A program made the position numbers and the translations under genes. This document shows positions 47,525 through 60,369 of a DNA stretch of 64,000 nucleotides, one piece after another; position 1 is the stretch's first letter, and every line of letters starts with the position of its first letter. A model generated the notes under the pieces. The model had not been told where the DNA came from, ran no database searches, and saw only the letters and a list, made by a program, of their open reading frames with translations. The DNA comes from Chamaecrista fasciculata (lineage: Eukaryota; Streptophyta; Magnoliopsida; Fabales; Fabaceae), in assembly GCA_003254925.1 (NCBI GenBank), contig QANZ01022534.1, positions 1 to 64,000 of the forward strand, read 5' to 3'.

Positions 47525-48119
47525 TAAGATTGATAAACTTATATCTTATAAATACTTTCACATGGTAGAAAGTAATCAAATCATCAGTTTTTATCATATT
47601 GATTATTTTTTAGCTTGTTTCAACTTCCATTGGTCTGATATTGATCAATGGTCAAAACATAATTTTGGTCCTCAAACTAAGGGTCGAGTTTCAATTAATT
47701 TCTAAAATTATATCTTTGTTCGATTTTGGTCCCAGATTATCTGCTTAGCATGCTTTGCCTATTATTTTCGAAACACGTTTTGGAGTTGTTCGTCTCTTCG
47801 CTCACTCTTATTCTACAGCATGCGACTTAAACTAAGATGAAAATCTCTGGTGGTTCATACATCCATTAATAAAGCAAAATGGTAGACATATATGTGGTTT
47901 TGTTTTTGTTTGGTTTACGTTTAGTGTTACATTTCCCTGTAAATCTTCAAAAATAGTATATATGACTATTGAATGATGAGGTGTTGTCAATAAAGTGAAA
48001 AACCACAAATCTAATGCTCCTGTGATAGGAAATTAACCTTTCTTTTATTTGACTATTCTCTTCCTTTTTTTCCCTCCGGTGCTAAATTTCTAGTTGACAA
48101 TGTGGTACATAATTTATTA
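47525..48119. repeat. Segmental repeat, copy C (first part only)
   Basis: 47535-47680 follows the copy B small gene exactly as 42365-42500 follows the copy A gene: the same 'gtttttatcat.ttgattat' and 'tgatattgatca.tggtcaaaaca' sequence. Similarity then fades into unrecognised sequence before the Helitron end at 48120. Confidence 0.5.
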
Positions 48120-48782
48120 CTAGGGGCTTTCCGTGCCCTGACGGGCACGAATATGTGTGTAACGTTTGAACTAATTTAAAGTTAAAGATAAAATAAGATA
48201 TCTATATTGATAAATAATTAAATCATAATTTAGACTACGATATTGAAATAAAATACAATACTTAAATAATGTATGCTATATCATTTACATTGAGCTAGAT
48301 ATTTATTTATCAGTTATTGCAATTTCCAGTTTTTCTCTGCTCTTGAAGCCATCATCCTAGACATGTAAAAAAAATTTAAAAACATTAGTTAACATTTAAA
48401 AAACACAATAAAGTAAAGTTGTTAATAAAACAATAAAATAATGAGATCAAACGACACTCACCAAGTTATGATACAATATAGTTCTTTAAACATGTGTCGA
48501 TTGATGGACGCTTCACACTTGAAAAACTCGAGATCATAATAAATAATAAAAAAAAATTCTTTCACTTAAAAAATAAAATATGACAAAATTAATATAATTT
48601 TATCTCTAACCTTCAAGATGCATATTTCTTCCTTTGCATGAATCTGTCAAATTCAAATACTTACACATGATGTGTCAAATTCAAATCTATTAATCACCAT
48701 GTCTCTTTTTAAATGAAAAGAAAAAAAATTATGCACATGGACATTGCAATTTTATAATAAAAATGATTTGATATATAAAATA
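48120..48782 (-). mobile_element. Extra 3' terminus of a Helitron (outer, tandem copy)
   Basis: On the minus strand it ends GTGCCCGTCAGGGCAC (perfect 6-bp-stem hairpin), then GGAAAGCCCCTAG and host T. The whole 663 bases repeats the next block at about 95% by eye. It is joined head-to-tail to that block with no spacer: its inner edge stops exactly at the CTAG of the second terminus. Confidence 0.8.
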
Positions 48783-49449
48783 CTAGGGGCTTTCCGTGTC
48801 CTAACGGTCACAAAAATATGTGTGTAACGTTTGAACTAATTTAAAGTTAAAGATAAAATAAGATCTCTATATTGATAAATAATTAAATCATAAAGTTGAC
48901 TATGATGTTGAAATAAAATACAATACTTAAATAATGTATGGTATATAATTTACATTGAGCTAGATTTTTATTTATTAGTTATTGCGATTTCCAATTTGTT
49001 CTCTGCTCTTGAAGCCATCATCCTTGACATGTAAAAAAAATTTAAAAACATTAGTTAACATTTAAAAAACACAATAAAGTAAAGTTGTTAATAAAACAAT
49101 AAAATAATGAGATCAAACGACACTCACCTAGTTATGATATGATATAGTTCTTTAAACATGTGTCGATTGATGAACGCTTCGCACTTGAAAAACTGGAGAT
49201 CATAATAAATAATAAAAAAAATATTCTTTAACTTAAAAAATAAAAGATGACAAAATTAATATAATTTTATCTCTAACCTTCAAGATGCATATTTCTTCCT
49301 TTGCATGAATGTGTCAAATTCAAATACTTACACATGATGTGTCAAATTCAAATATGTTAATCACCATGTCTCTGTTTAAATGAAAAGAAAAAAAATTATA
49401 CACATAGACATTGAAATTTTAAAATAAAAATGATTTGATATATAAAATA
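48783..49449 (-). mobile_element. Inner Helitron 3' terminus with degraded hairpin
   Basis: Same 3' segment, contiguous with the Rep/helicase remnant upstream on the minus strand. Its terminal hairpin is GTGACCGTTAGGACAC on the minus strand, with a mismatch in the stem; CTAG is retained at 48783-48786. It is probably the original terminus of this Helitron. Confidence 0.75.
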
Positions 49450-50043
49450 TTTATCGAGTGAAATTAATTGCTTGCCTTGATTTTTTTTGTAGAAGTATCT
49501 CACGCTTGACCATTTTCGACAATTATTTCTTAATCGCCTTCACATTCATCCCCTATCCAAAACTATATATTTCTAAACGATGAACCTTTGAAATAAAAGA
49601 TGTGATTATTTGTTAGTATGAATTATATAAGAATGTGAAACTAAACAATTTTGTTTATCTATACTAATATATTTATAATTTTTTCACTCACCTTTGCTTG
49701 ATTTGGTGTTTCACAGGGGATGAATAAGCTTTCCACCCAATTTTGTCATGCATTTACCACAGTATTACAAATCTACATAAATAAATAAATAAATAAATAA
49801 GTAAATAATGATTAATCAACAAAGAAGAAGTTTGAGAATGCACAACTTACGTTGGAACTCTTGTTTTTGTTCCTCCTCATTTGTTTAAGCTTTCGACATA
49901 ATTTATGGATTTTTTTTATGTGAAGGCTTCATTGAGTCCCCTGGAAAATCATGTATTATAAAAAAATTATAGCCACATCAAATATATAGCAACTTTTAAA
50001 AAATATATAACAAATGAGAATAATAAAAATATGGTGACTTACA
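49450..50043 (-). other. Helitron body, non-coding 3' part
   Basis: A+T-rich link between the helicase remnant and the 3' termini, with a short (AAAT)n run near 49780. No other coding seen. Confidence 0.45.
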
Positions 50044-52380
50044 TTAGACATTTAACAACACTTCTTTATATACAACATTACAGGTGTAGATGTCTTTTTC
50101 CGTTGCTACGTCTCCTTTTCTAACCAACACGTTGGTGGTTTCCATAGAAGTTCCCCTTAACAAAGCAACGTATAATTGTCCATGACTGAACACATGATTC
50201 GGTAAATAAACTCCAATGAGGAATTGTGAGTGCAAAACTCAACGAATGAGGAATTGTCTTCTGGTCAATTGAAAAGGAAGTTGTGCACTTTCAGTAGTCT
50301 TTAATGGGATCTGAGGGATAAATACTCTCTCGCCTTTCCTTACCCCCGTTAGAATCTCTGCGTCGCGTCTATTACATTCGGTAAGAAATCTCTGCTAATT
50401 AATCTTGTCCCATTGCATAAGCCTCCCTTTGGATCTAAGTTGCAGAGCAGCATGATTGGAACTCCCTTCTTTAATCTTAACACATGCGGAGGCATTCCAT
50501 TTGGGGTTAAAAAATTTAAAAATTCTTGTTGAAAAGATTACGCGGATCATCATCGACTGAGTACAAAATGTAAAGAACGTGATCATCCCCTCCACATTTA
50601 GAAATAATCTTATTGTTGATCCTAACAACCTCTTCGTTTGTCAGGGTCAAAATGGCTCGTTCAACCATATATGAGGGATCATTATTATGTTGACTCAAAT
50701 TTGGAAAAACGCAATCGATAAGATTACTCGTGGGATACTCGCCTTCGCCTGGAACTATCATTTAACAAGGTATTTTAACGAGGTCAGTTTCAATAACTGG
50801 CTCCCTACCATCACCTACACTGAGTAAGAAATCGGAGAATCCTTGGTCATTTCTAGATCTCATGTTTTGTTTCAAGAGCAAAACTTGAAAATGCATCCAC
50901 AAAGGAGATTTGACTATTGATGAGTTGATCATCTGTGCCTTTGAACCATGATGAATAACTAAAAGGATTTGGCGGAAGTCTCCTCCCAAAATAACAACTT
51001 CCCCCCAAATGGAATGTCAAGACCCATTGTATCTCTCAGTGTTCTATCAACAACTTCAAATGCATAATGATGAGTCATGGGTGCCTCTTCCCATATGATA
51101 ATTGATGATTTACGTAACAGCTTTGCAAGATCAGAGTTCTTGCTCATTGAGTAGGTTGATGATGCCTCTATTGATAGAGGAATTTTAAATCTGGAATGAG
51201 CAGTTCTACCCCCAGGCAATATAGTGGCAGCTATCCCAGATGAAGTTGTTGCTAAAGCAATCAATACTTTTTTTCGTAATGATGGAAGCACTACACGATA
51301 TAAAAAAGTTTTTCCCGTCCCACCAGGACCATCTAAAAAGAATGTTTCATGCCTTCCATGTTCAACAGTATCAATGATCTTAGTAAATGCTATTATTTGA
51401 TCATCATTTAATAGATTTGCTAATTGCATATCTTCATCAGTGATAACAATTAATGTTAAGCTCATCTTCTATGCACCTTGGATTTTGACTATTTGCATCA
51501 AAGCCTTCTACTAAATATGGCAAATCAAATTATGTTATATGCTTTTTATGCTGTGATAATAACACTTCTATATCACGCAACAACCTGTTGATGGATGAGA
51601 GATTGTTTGCATTACTTGTTGAAGGATAGTCTTACATCATAAAATCATGAAATTCATTCCACAGCTCACGAACGCTAGATGGATGATTATATAATAAAAT
51701 TGTCACAAACAATCTTCTTAAAGCCCTAGCTGAACGAAATGTCGATGCCTCATGCAAACATTTCCTAATCGAATCATCATTTTCTAGTAACCCCCTTTTC
51801 TCTGCAGCTTCTTTAAATTTGGGATATTTGATGCCATTCATTATCAAGAGATCATCAAAATCTTTCAGGCCCCTAACATGTGTTGAAAGAAAGCGAGGGT
51901 AAAATCTATCCCCTTCCGAAGGAGATACTGTATATATACGTCCAATTACCTTGTTATGATTTCTTCGTTTCTTCCATTCTGGTGGATTTTTAACCCATGT
52001 GTAATTTTGTGAAAACTCACTATAAAGAAACTGTCTTGCCTCTGGATCAATAAGATTCATTCTAAAAAATTCAATCAATTGTGTCCTTGAATTGGTTTCA
52101 TTCCCAAGAATCTCAACGACACTTTGTTCTTCGTTAAATCGAAGAGTTTGCATATTGGGCAAATGAATTTGCAGTCTTTCAACTAAAAGATACAATCTGC
52201 TCATTGGAAGTTGGTAGATCTTCCATATTGCTTCAAGGGCACAAACCCATCTTACATCTAAATATCGTTGGACTTCATCAATATTTGATTATGGACAAAC
52301 TGTCATATTAGTCCGATCTGCACCCTTGTGGATGTATTTGTATAAGTACTTTACACTTTTGATACTGCAACAAATCTACA
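50044..52380 (-). pseudogene. Helitron Rep/PIF1-type helicase, C-terminal half, decayed
   Basis: Read on the minus strand from about 52380: 'YLYKYIHKGADRTNM' and 'DEVQRYLDVRWVCALEAIWKIY' (Helitron-like N-region), then the 52204-51632 block ending 'ELWNEFHDFM'. The PIF1 helicase follows: Walker A GPGGTGKTFLYR near 51330, 'IIIWEEAPM' as the DEAP-like Walker B, GGDFRQ near 50980, 'LKQNMRS', and a C-terminal 'FSHGQLYVALLRGTS' near 50150. Family members are over 1300 residues; here the Rep nuclease half is missing because a Copia LTR begins at 52398. There are stops (for example near 52290) and frame breaks near 51480-51630, 50985, 50760 and 50520. It cannot encode an active transposase. Confidence 0.85.
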
Positions 52381-52397
52381 CATTGATATGACAATCG

Positions 52398-54687
52398 TGA
52401 TGGAAATTGTGCCCTAGGACCAATCATCTTATAGATATGTTTTGAACATATTGATTAATTTATGGAGACAAATTAATGGTTATCATATTATTAGCATGTT
52501 TACTATGATAACAGTCCCTAATTAATTAGGAGATAATTAATCTAAACTGTCCCTGGTCGCTCATTCAAGTGGGAACTTGAAATGAACTAAGACCAGCATG
52601 ACCTCGGTGCATAGAGATGCATGCACTAGATGCTGGGACGAGAGTCATGGTGCAATTATGTAAAGGGTTACAAGTTGCTGGACCGACCCGGAGAGTCCTG
52701 CATGGGTTTTAGTCATTAGCTAGTCTCTCCTGTACACCTGTCACGATGCCGTTAGACCTGAGGTCTTCATTATTCCGGCGTTGTACTTGTCAAACTTTGG
52801 CCTAGTCTAACGTTACCCGTAGCAGGGTAACCATAAGGGTTAGGTACGAGTTTGGTTGATTTCCGTGCTGAGGAATGTGGTTGACCAAGAAGGAATTTTG
52901 TCCCTCATAGAGATGGGAGATATTTAACTGGGCCCCTCGATGAGTCTGTCCAAGGAATGTGTGGCCACACTAGTAAATGGGACTTACTCAAGGAATCGAG
53001 AAAGTTGAGGTTTAGGTTATGGATGACTTTCCCGTGCCTAATCCATGAACAAAATATCGTAGGACAAAAAGGGATCAAGGCAAGGTGGTACTAAGGTCAA
53101 GTCGTTTCGGGGTTAAACGATAACTCACGTGTTTTGGGTAGTCGTGATGGCTTGCTAGAGTCCGTTCTCGACTTGTGAGTCATGGGGATGACTTGCTGCC
53201 AACTTCACGTGGGGCCTGCTGGGTCACACACGAGCAGGATCCAGATGCCAAGCTGGGACACGAATTAGGGTTAATTCGTGGGTCACATTGGTGACACCGT
53301 TTAAGACATAATTGATTGTATTGGGAAATGAAGTCTTGTCTTAAATAAATATCTACATATATGATATTTGAATTTGTGGGACAAGTTTAAATATGTATAT
53401 AATTGTTAAATAGATAATAAGATTAGTCTATTTACAATTGTATTCCTATTTATAATATTAGGGAATAATAAATTGGATAATGTTCCTAAGAGTTAGGAAA
53501 TTATCGATTTATTAAATTCACTAATATTAGGATAATAGGGAGGAGGTTGGCGCCTCACTTATAAAGTAATTTAATTAATAAAAATGTTTTGTTAATTAAA
53601 ATCATGGCTTGAATTTGAATTCATAGATTTGATCTAGATTTCAAATGGTTGAATTAAAAATATTAAGGTAATATTTTAATTCAAAATTTATAGGGGAATT
53701 AGAATTCTAGGATCAATTGAATTAAAGATATTAGTGTAATATTTTAATTCAATAATGAATTAGAATTCAAGATTCAAAAAGATTGAGTTAAAGATATTAA
53801 GGTAATACTTTAATTCAATATTGTTAGAAAATAACAAGTTAGTTATAACTTCCTAAAGGTTATGATTGTTATTTTAATTTATTAAATTCCAACAAATATT
53901 GGAAGGGGATGGCGCATGACTTGGGGATCTTGGGGAAAATTTGATCTTCAAATTTGATTCTCAAAGATTGCATTTTGAATTCAAATTGAAATATTAAGGT
54001 AATATTTTAATTAGGAATTCAAGTCCTAAAATTATGATATAGAGATTTCATAATTTTATAATTTGATAATCCTATAATTTAGGGATTCCCTAATTATAAT
54101 TATCAAAGTCCCCAAACCCTATAAATACATAAGCCTAAGTCGAATTTCAAGAGAGAGGCCATGCACAAGGGAAAGTCGACTTTAGCCTAGCTTTTCACAA
54201 GGAAAAAATTCGATTTTAGCTCTTGGTGAGGAAAGAGAAAACGCAACCTTAGTTTCCTAGAGAGAGAAAGTGGCGCACAACTCTAAAGGGGTTTAGGGTT
54301 TGTGTGACAAGGTTATGTGAGATCAAAAATTGGATTTTTGATCATAGGCGCCAGATTGTTCTTGGAGAATTCAAGAAGAGTTCTTGAATTAAATGACACC
54401 GTAGATAAAGGTCCTTGATTCACTTGGAGAAGTGAAGGAGGCTAGCACCTAGGCATCTCGAAAACTGTTCGTGTGGATTACCGGCGGAGGAAGGACGCAT
54501 CACGTGGACTTCTAGGAAACGCCCCGTACAACCAAACCGATTGAAACTCGTGAGGTATACCACTATCTAAAAGTTTTAAATTCAGCTAGCGGATCCGTTC
54601 GGGAATTCTAGGCCTAGCGCGTTTAAGTTTAAAGTTTTAATTGTATTTTTCTGCTTCCGCTGCGTTTGGCGCCCTGAATTCCCAACA
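52398..54687 (+). repeat. 5' LTR of a plus-strand Copia element
   Basis: 2290 bases, starting TGATGGAAATTGTGCCC (the family form is TGTTGGAGATTGTGCCC) and ending GCGCCCTGAATTCCCAACA. It is followed by one base and the tRNA-Met primer-binding site TGGTATCAGAGC. Same family as 35475-37611. It interrupts the Helitron helicase remnant. Confidence 0.85.
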
Positions 54688-57600
54688 GTGGTATCAGAGC
54701 CAGGCTAGTCCTTGGATTCAAAACTGTTTATGTGTACATATGATTATGGTATGTGTGTTTACCGCTTTTAATCACAGTTTTGGTTTTATGAAAAATCCAC
54801 CGAATTTTTTTTTCCAAAAGTTGATTTATAATATAAGGTGCAAATTTATGTATGCGATACATAAAGAAATCAATGAGATTGATTTAAATAATTTTCTTGA
54901 ATTTTAAGGCCAAAATCGAAAATCCTGTATAATTATAATTAAAAGTATTTTAATTATAATATTATAAAGGTGGCTGAAAATTTATTAAAATTATGAATTT
55001 TAATAATTTTGGGGGTCAATAATTTAAATTCTTGAATGAGATTCTTGAATTTTATAATTATTGATAATAGGCCTAATTTCAAGAAAGGCATGTTAAAATT
55101 GCACAAACCCTAAAATTGAACACAATTTTAAAAATGGTTTTTAATATGTGTTTGTATGCCGTGTTTGACATAATTGTATGAATTGTGTGGTGTTGGATAT
55201 GACTCTAGGAGGTTTATTTCGGTAAATACGGCCTGCGTGTCGTCTCCCTCTACTCTTATGTAATTTTACTTTTAGTTTATACCTCAATGCAACTGGGGTT
55301 TATTCTCTTGTAATTTTATTTTTCTTTTTAGAAAAGTTCTCTCATTGGCTTGGGAGAATTCTAGGGTAGATGGGTCATATCTAAACACGGTGTATGTTTT
55401 ACATTTAGTTTGTATGTGATGCGCTAGATGTATGTCTAGGGTGCGAAATTTTAACATGCTACTTTAATTATTACGCTACAACCACGTATACGATACGAGC
55501 GTGGGATTTTGTATACGATGAAAAATCCGAGTACATGTTTATATGTATGTGATATTGTTGGAGATTGTGCCCTAGGGCCAATCATTTTATAGATATGTTG
55601 AGAACATATCAATTAATTTATGGAGATAAATTAATGGTTATCATATTATTAGCATGTTTACTATGATAACAGTCCGTGATTAATTATGAGATAATTAATC
55701 TAAACCGTCCCTGGTCGCTCATTCAAGTGGGAACTTGAAATGAACTAAGACCAGCATGACCTCGGTGCATAAAGATGCATGCACTAGATGTTGGTACGAG
55801 AGTCATGGTGCAATTACGTAAGGGGTTACGAGTTGCTGGACATGACCCGGAGAGTCCTGCATGGGTTTAGTCATCAGCTTGCCTCTCCTGTACACCTGTC
55901 ACGACGCCTTAGACCTGAGGTCATCATTATTCCGGCGTTGCAGTTGTCAGACTTTGGCTTAGTCTAACGCTGCCCGTAACAGGGTAGTCATAAGGGCTAA
56001 GTACGGGTTTGGTTGATTGCCGTGCTGAGGAATGTGGACTGACCAAAATTGGGATTTTGTTCCCCATTAAATTGGGAGATATCTTACTGGCGCCCTCGAT
56101 GAGTCTGTCCAGGAAATGCATGGCCATGCTAGATATTGGGACTTACTCAAGGAGATCGAGAAAGTAAAGGTTTGGATCATGGATGACTTTCCCGTGCCTG
56201 ATCCATAACCAAGATATCGCAGAACAATAGGGTCGGTGCCATGGAGGTACTAAGGTTAAGTCGGTTTTGGTAAAAACCGATAACTCACGTATTTTGGGTA
56301 GTCGTGATGGCTTGCTAGAGTCCGCTCACGACTTGTAGGTCATGGGGATGACCTACTGCCAACTTCACGTGGGGCCTGCTGGGTCACACACGAGCAGGAA
56401 CAGGACACCGTTTAAAAGGGACACGAATTAGGGTTAATTCGTGGGTCACTCCGGTGGCACGATTTAAGACAAAGAGGAAATGTCTGGGACATTATGTCTT
56501 GTCTTAATTGATCTACAGTTGTGAAGTATTTAAATTTGTGAGACAAATTTAAATATAATAATTGTTAAATAATTAATTTGGATTAATTATTTACAATTAA
56601 AATATTAAGGAAAAATAATTCAGATAAGGTTCCTAAAAGTTAGGAAATTATTGAATTATAAAATTCCCTAATATTGGCATGAGGGTGGCGCCTCTTTTAT
56701 GATATTTAGGTTAATAAAATTGTTTTATTAATTTAAATAATAATTTGAATTCAAAAGATTTGATGGAGATATCAAAAGATTTGAATTCAAAAGAGGATCT
56801 TTGGTGAGTCATGCTTTCTTAAGAGTTAAGGAAGGTTTTTGATTTATAAAATTCCAAAGAAATTTTAGAGGCATATGGCGCATCTTAGGTGGGTCCCATG
56901 GGAGATTTGATCTCTCATTTTGATTCTCTAAGATTATGATTTGAATTTAAATTTAATATTATGGTAATATTATAATTTAAAATTCAATTCATGAAAGCCA
57001 TATTATTATAATTTAGAATTATAATAATGCTCTAAAAATAATTATAAAAACCCTAGGGCTAGGCGCCTAGGTTAAGCCACCATGAGAGAATTCATTTGTG
57101 CAATTTTCATCCTCCTAGTTGAGAGAGATAGAAAATTCGCCTCCTTCAAAACCCCTAGCTTCCAAGTGAGGAAAAATTTGGTTCTCAAGAGTTGAGAGGG
57201 GAAAATCGAGTTGGCCTAAGAGTTAGGCAATTCGATTTGTGGTTGCCAAATTAGGGTTTGTGAGAGAAGGAAAAACAAGAAGAGTTCTTGTGGGGAATTC
57301 TCATGCGCCACCTTTTGGAGTTTGAATCAAGAAGGAGTTCTTGAGTTCAAACACACTGTAGATTGGTCCCTAGTTCTTTTGGAGAAAAGAACTGAAGGCT
57401 AGCACCTTGGTGCCCGAAGAAACTGTTCGTGTGGATTACTGGCAGAGGGAGAACGCTGGGAGTGGGCTCCTTGGACACGCCTTGTACAACCAGAGGATTG
57501 AAACTCGTGAGGTATACCACTATCTATAAAAGTTTTAAATTCTACTAGCGGATCCGTTCGGGAATTTTAGGACCTAGCGTGTTTTTATTTTAATTTTATC

Positions 57601-58130
57601 TTTGCTTCCGCTGCGTTTGGCGCCTACAATTCCCAACAGATATATGGGGAAATAAACATGTGGCATGACTCATTTAATTTTAAAAGGAGTTTTAAAATTA
57701 AACTATAAAACGGAACCTTTTATTAAACAAAATCAAACCCTTTTAGAGAATCTTAAGTTTTAATGCCGTCGTTAAAACGCCCTGTCAAAATCTCGTTCAT
57801 CGTGGAGCGGTGATCGCCTACGTGACACGCAGCTTCCTTGACCTTGAGGAGACACGGGTGAATGGGAGTTTCAATACGATGCTCATTGAAATCTTGGTTC
57901 TTTGAATACGGTGATCGCCTACGCGACACGTATTGCAGTTGGGCCTTGATGATATGGGGTTGGGCTTCGGCCTCGTTGTCTTGAACCTAGCCATTCACAT
58001 GTTTTACCGGATGACTTAATGGGGTTATCAAAACGGTTTTGGACCTCAAAGCATTAGATGGGATAAACGGTTTTGAATCTAGCCATTCTGCTTGAAGGAT
58101 TCTCATCTACCGTGGGAATTCCTTTTTAGT
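54688..58130 (+). mobile_element. Internal leader of the plus-strand Copia element, split by a solo LTR
   Basis: Primer-binding site TGGTATCAGAGC at 54689-54700. 54700-55550 and 57644-58130 together match the leader of the minus-strand element (34000-35455, complement), for example 'tttatatgtatgtgatat' joined to 'atggggaaataaac', and 'gtgatcgcctacg.gacacg'. The match stops before gag, where unrelated LTR sequence begins. No gag, pol or own 3' LTR is present, so the element is truncated. Confidence 0.75.
55556..57638 (+). mobile_element. Solo LTR of the same Copia family, nested
   Basis: TGTTGGAGATTGTGCCC ... AATTCCCAACA, 2083 bases, flanked by the exact duplication GATAT (55551-55555 and 57639-57643). 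The uninterrupted site can be read in the minus-strand relative near 34590 ('gagatacatggggaaa', complement). The host element's own 5' LTR ends 868 bases to the left. Confidence 0.9.
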
Positions 58131-58138
58131 GTAGGTTT

Positions 58139-58367
58139 ATAGTGTGCGGTTTTAGGTTTTCTTAGTTCATACTAAATCTATTTTGGGCCCTGCGTGGTTG
58201 TGCTGAGGCCGAGCCTCATGTATATCTAGTTAGCTTTTAGTTTTCTAGCTCGAGTTGTATAATTGTAGAGCATGATTTTAATTGATCGCTTTTACGTTTA
58301 AGGCCATGTAACTTGAATTCTTGCTTACATTGTAAGTTTAGTCCTTAATTTAATTAGGGACGTCACA
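58139..58367 (+). repeat. 3' end of a Gypsy-like LTR
   Basis: 'gggccctgcgtggttgtg' followed by 'gaggccgagcctcatgta' matches the LTR at 26495-26535 and 29200-29240, and the piece ends 'agggacgtcaca' as those end 'aaggatgttaca'. Only this terminal part is present. Confidence 0.6.
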
Positions 58368-59444
58368 TTAAAGGATTGAGAATGCACTAGATGGTTTAAA
58401 TATGGATACATGATATGAACATATGTGAAATTGATTTAGGACTATGAGCATTCAACATTCATAAGTAAGAACAAGCACAACTTTTTACATATTTCATTCA
58501 TCATTAAGTATCAAAATTATGACTACCATTCTAAAACCCTAAGTAAACTTAACATGCAATTGGAAATTTAGCCAATATAAGACATATTGAAGCCAATACT
58601 CACAAGTTCTATACATTAAGTACAATTCAACCAAGATTCTACCCTAATCACCCCAATTTCAGACCTAACCCCAATCAAAACCCCAAATGAATTGGTTGAG
58701 AAGAAAGAATAAAGGGTTTGTCAAGATGGAGGGGAAACAAGCATCCTATCTTAATCTTTGAGTGAATTTGGATAGATCTTTCCTTCTCCTCCTTCTTTCT
58801 CCTTCCCCTTTTCTTCTTCTTCTCCGCACACATGAAGGAAGGAAGAACAGAGGTCGACGGAGACCGGCAAGACGATGTCGTCGGCGACCCACGAACGGCG
58901 GAGGAAGGGCGGCGACGATGGTGGTGGTGGTTGGTCGGCCTCCCTCTTCTTCTCTTTTCTCTTCTCTCCTTTCTTTCTTTCTTCCTTTTATTTTCTTCTT
59001 GATCTTCCTCTTCTCCGTGAATTCTCTCCTCTTTTCATCCTTCTTTTATTCGATTTATAAGAATGGGACAAATTGCATTTCTTCCCCACTTCACGCTTAA
59101 CTTCCTTATTTTTAAATCCTTTATCATTCCAAGTACTAACTTTTAGACCCTTAGAACTTAGTTCCTCTTCCACCATTCAACTCCTAACTTTATTTACAAC
59201 ACCCACATACCTTTCTTTCCTACTCAAACTCATATTTTCCTTAAGTTACGATAACTTCTTTACTTTTCAGTTTAGTCCCTGCAGCTCCAATTCCTACAAT
59301 TTCACTCCCTTTTCTCCACATGTTTATCTTACATTAATTCTTCACTTCATATTCTTCTTATAAACCATTTTTCCCTAATTATTTTAGACCATCCAAACTT
59401 TATTATCTTTCAAAGAGGTCCTTATGAAAACATGGGATGTTACA
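58368..59444 (-). repeat. 5' portion of a Gypsy-like LTR, minus orientation
   Basis: On the minus strand it starts TGTAACATCCCATG, comparable with TGTAATACCCGAGTG at 27059. It later contains 'caaagattaagataggatgc', comparable with 'gaagattaagcttgggcatc' at 27465. The C/T-rich stretch with 'gccgccgtt' motifs near 58850-58930 corresponds to the leader region of that LTR. Open frames here (for example 58762-59100) are low-complexity and not credible genes. Confidence 0.5.
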
Positions 59445-60369
59445 GGTGAAGATGATGTTGAACCAGTTGTTTTGCCTAACATTCCATTAGTTGTGGAATG
59501 AATTTTATAATTGTATTCTCTTTTAAAAGCACATTTTGGTCCCTTCATCTTGTCTCAATCTATCTTTCTTTCTACATCAATACAGCTACTTGATTCACTG
59601 TAAGACTTATAGGTTATTTTAAATTGGTAGTTATGTATACTATACATGTTCATTTATAAGTTCATTTTTTTTTCTAAAGTCTAAACTGATTTGGAGAGAA
59701 TAAGCTTCCTTGATTGCTTGCCAATAGTCAAATCTAGAACAGAATATACCACATCTGCATATTGTCTAATCGCGGTAAGGATTTTGGTTAAAAATAGTAG
59801 GTTTTATGAGATACCACATCTGCATCCATCGATTTTCCCATTAACTGGAGACTTTTTGACAGATTAGATAAGATTTCACTATTTCAGGTGCTATTAGATA
59901 TTTAGATCAATATTTAACATTGTCTTCAATGCTGAAACTGTATGTATATATAAAACTGTGTTTCTGGCAAATAAATCTCCAGTATTCACCAATTTTTTTG
60001 GCGTTCTATTAACATCTTACATGGTTTGAGGAGGTCTTATATTTATATTAATATTAAGAATTTGTTGTTGCTACCTAAAATCATTGGCCTGATTTTATAG
60101 ATTTCTGACAGTAAGAAATTCAATAAAATCTTTCAAAAAAATTCATCTACCTTATTGCTTGTTTTCTCGGCTTTTGATTTTGAATATGTTGCATTGGAGT
60201 CCAAAGATACAGAAATGGTTGTGTGTGATTGCATTGGAGTCCCTTCATCTACATTTTATTTGATCTAAGAAACCTTTTACAATTTTCATGATAATGATTG
60301 TGTGTGATTGCTATTTTCTAAACCTTTTGATTTAGGTTGTGTGTGTGTGTTCACTTCAGTTTGGAAGCT
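59445..60369. other. Interval with a possible broken exon end
   Basis: Immediately after the LTR edge, 59445-59501 reads GEDDVEPVVLPNIPLVVE then a stop on the plus strand, which could be the last codons of a gene cut by the LTR. This is too short to identify. The rest, to 60369, is T-rich with 'ggttgtgtgtgattg' repeats and no supported feature. Confidence 0.3.

Noticed and set aside
49657..49680. TCTATACTAATATATTTATA as a possible Helitron 5' end
   Set aside because: It is on the opposite strand to the surrounding Helitron and no matching downstream terminus in the right orientation was found.
58762..59100. 112-residue frame with Arg-rich centre
   Set aside because: C/T-rich LTR leader sequence matching the arrangement at 27300-27480 in reverse; overlapping frames are also open, with no conserved domain.
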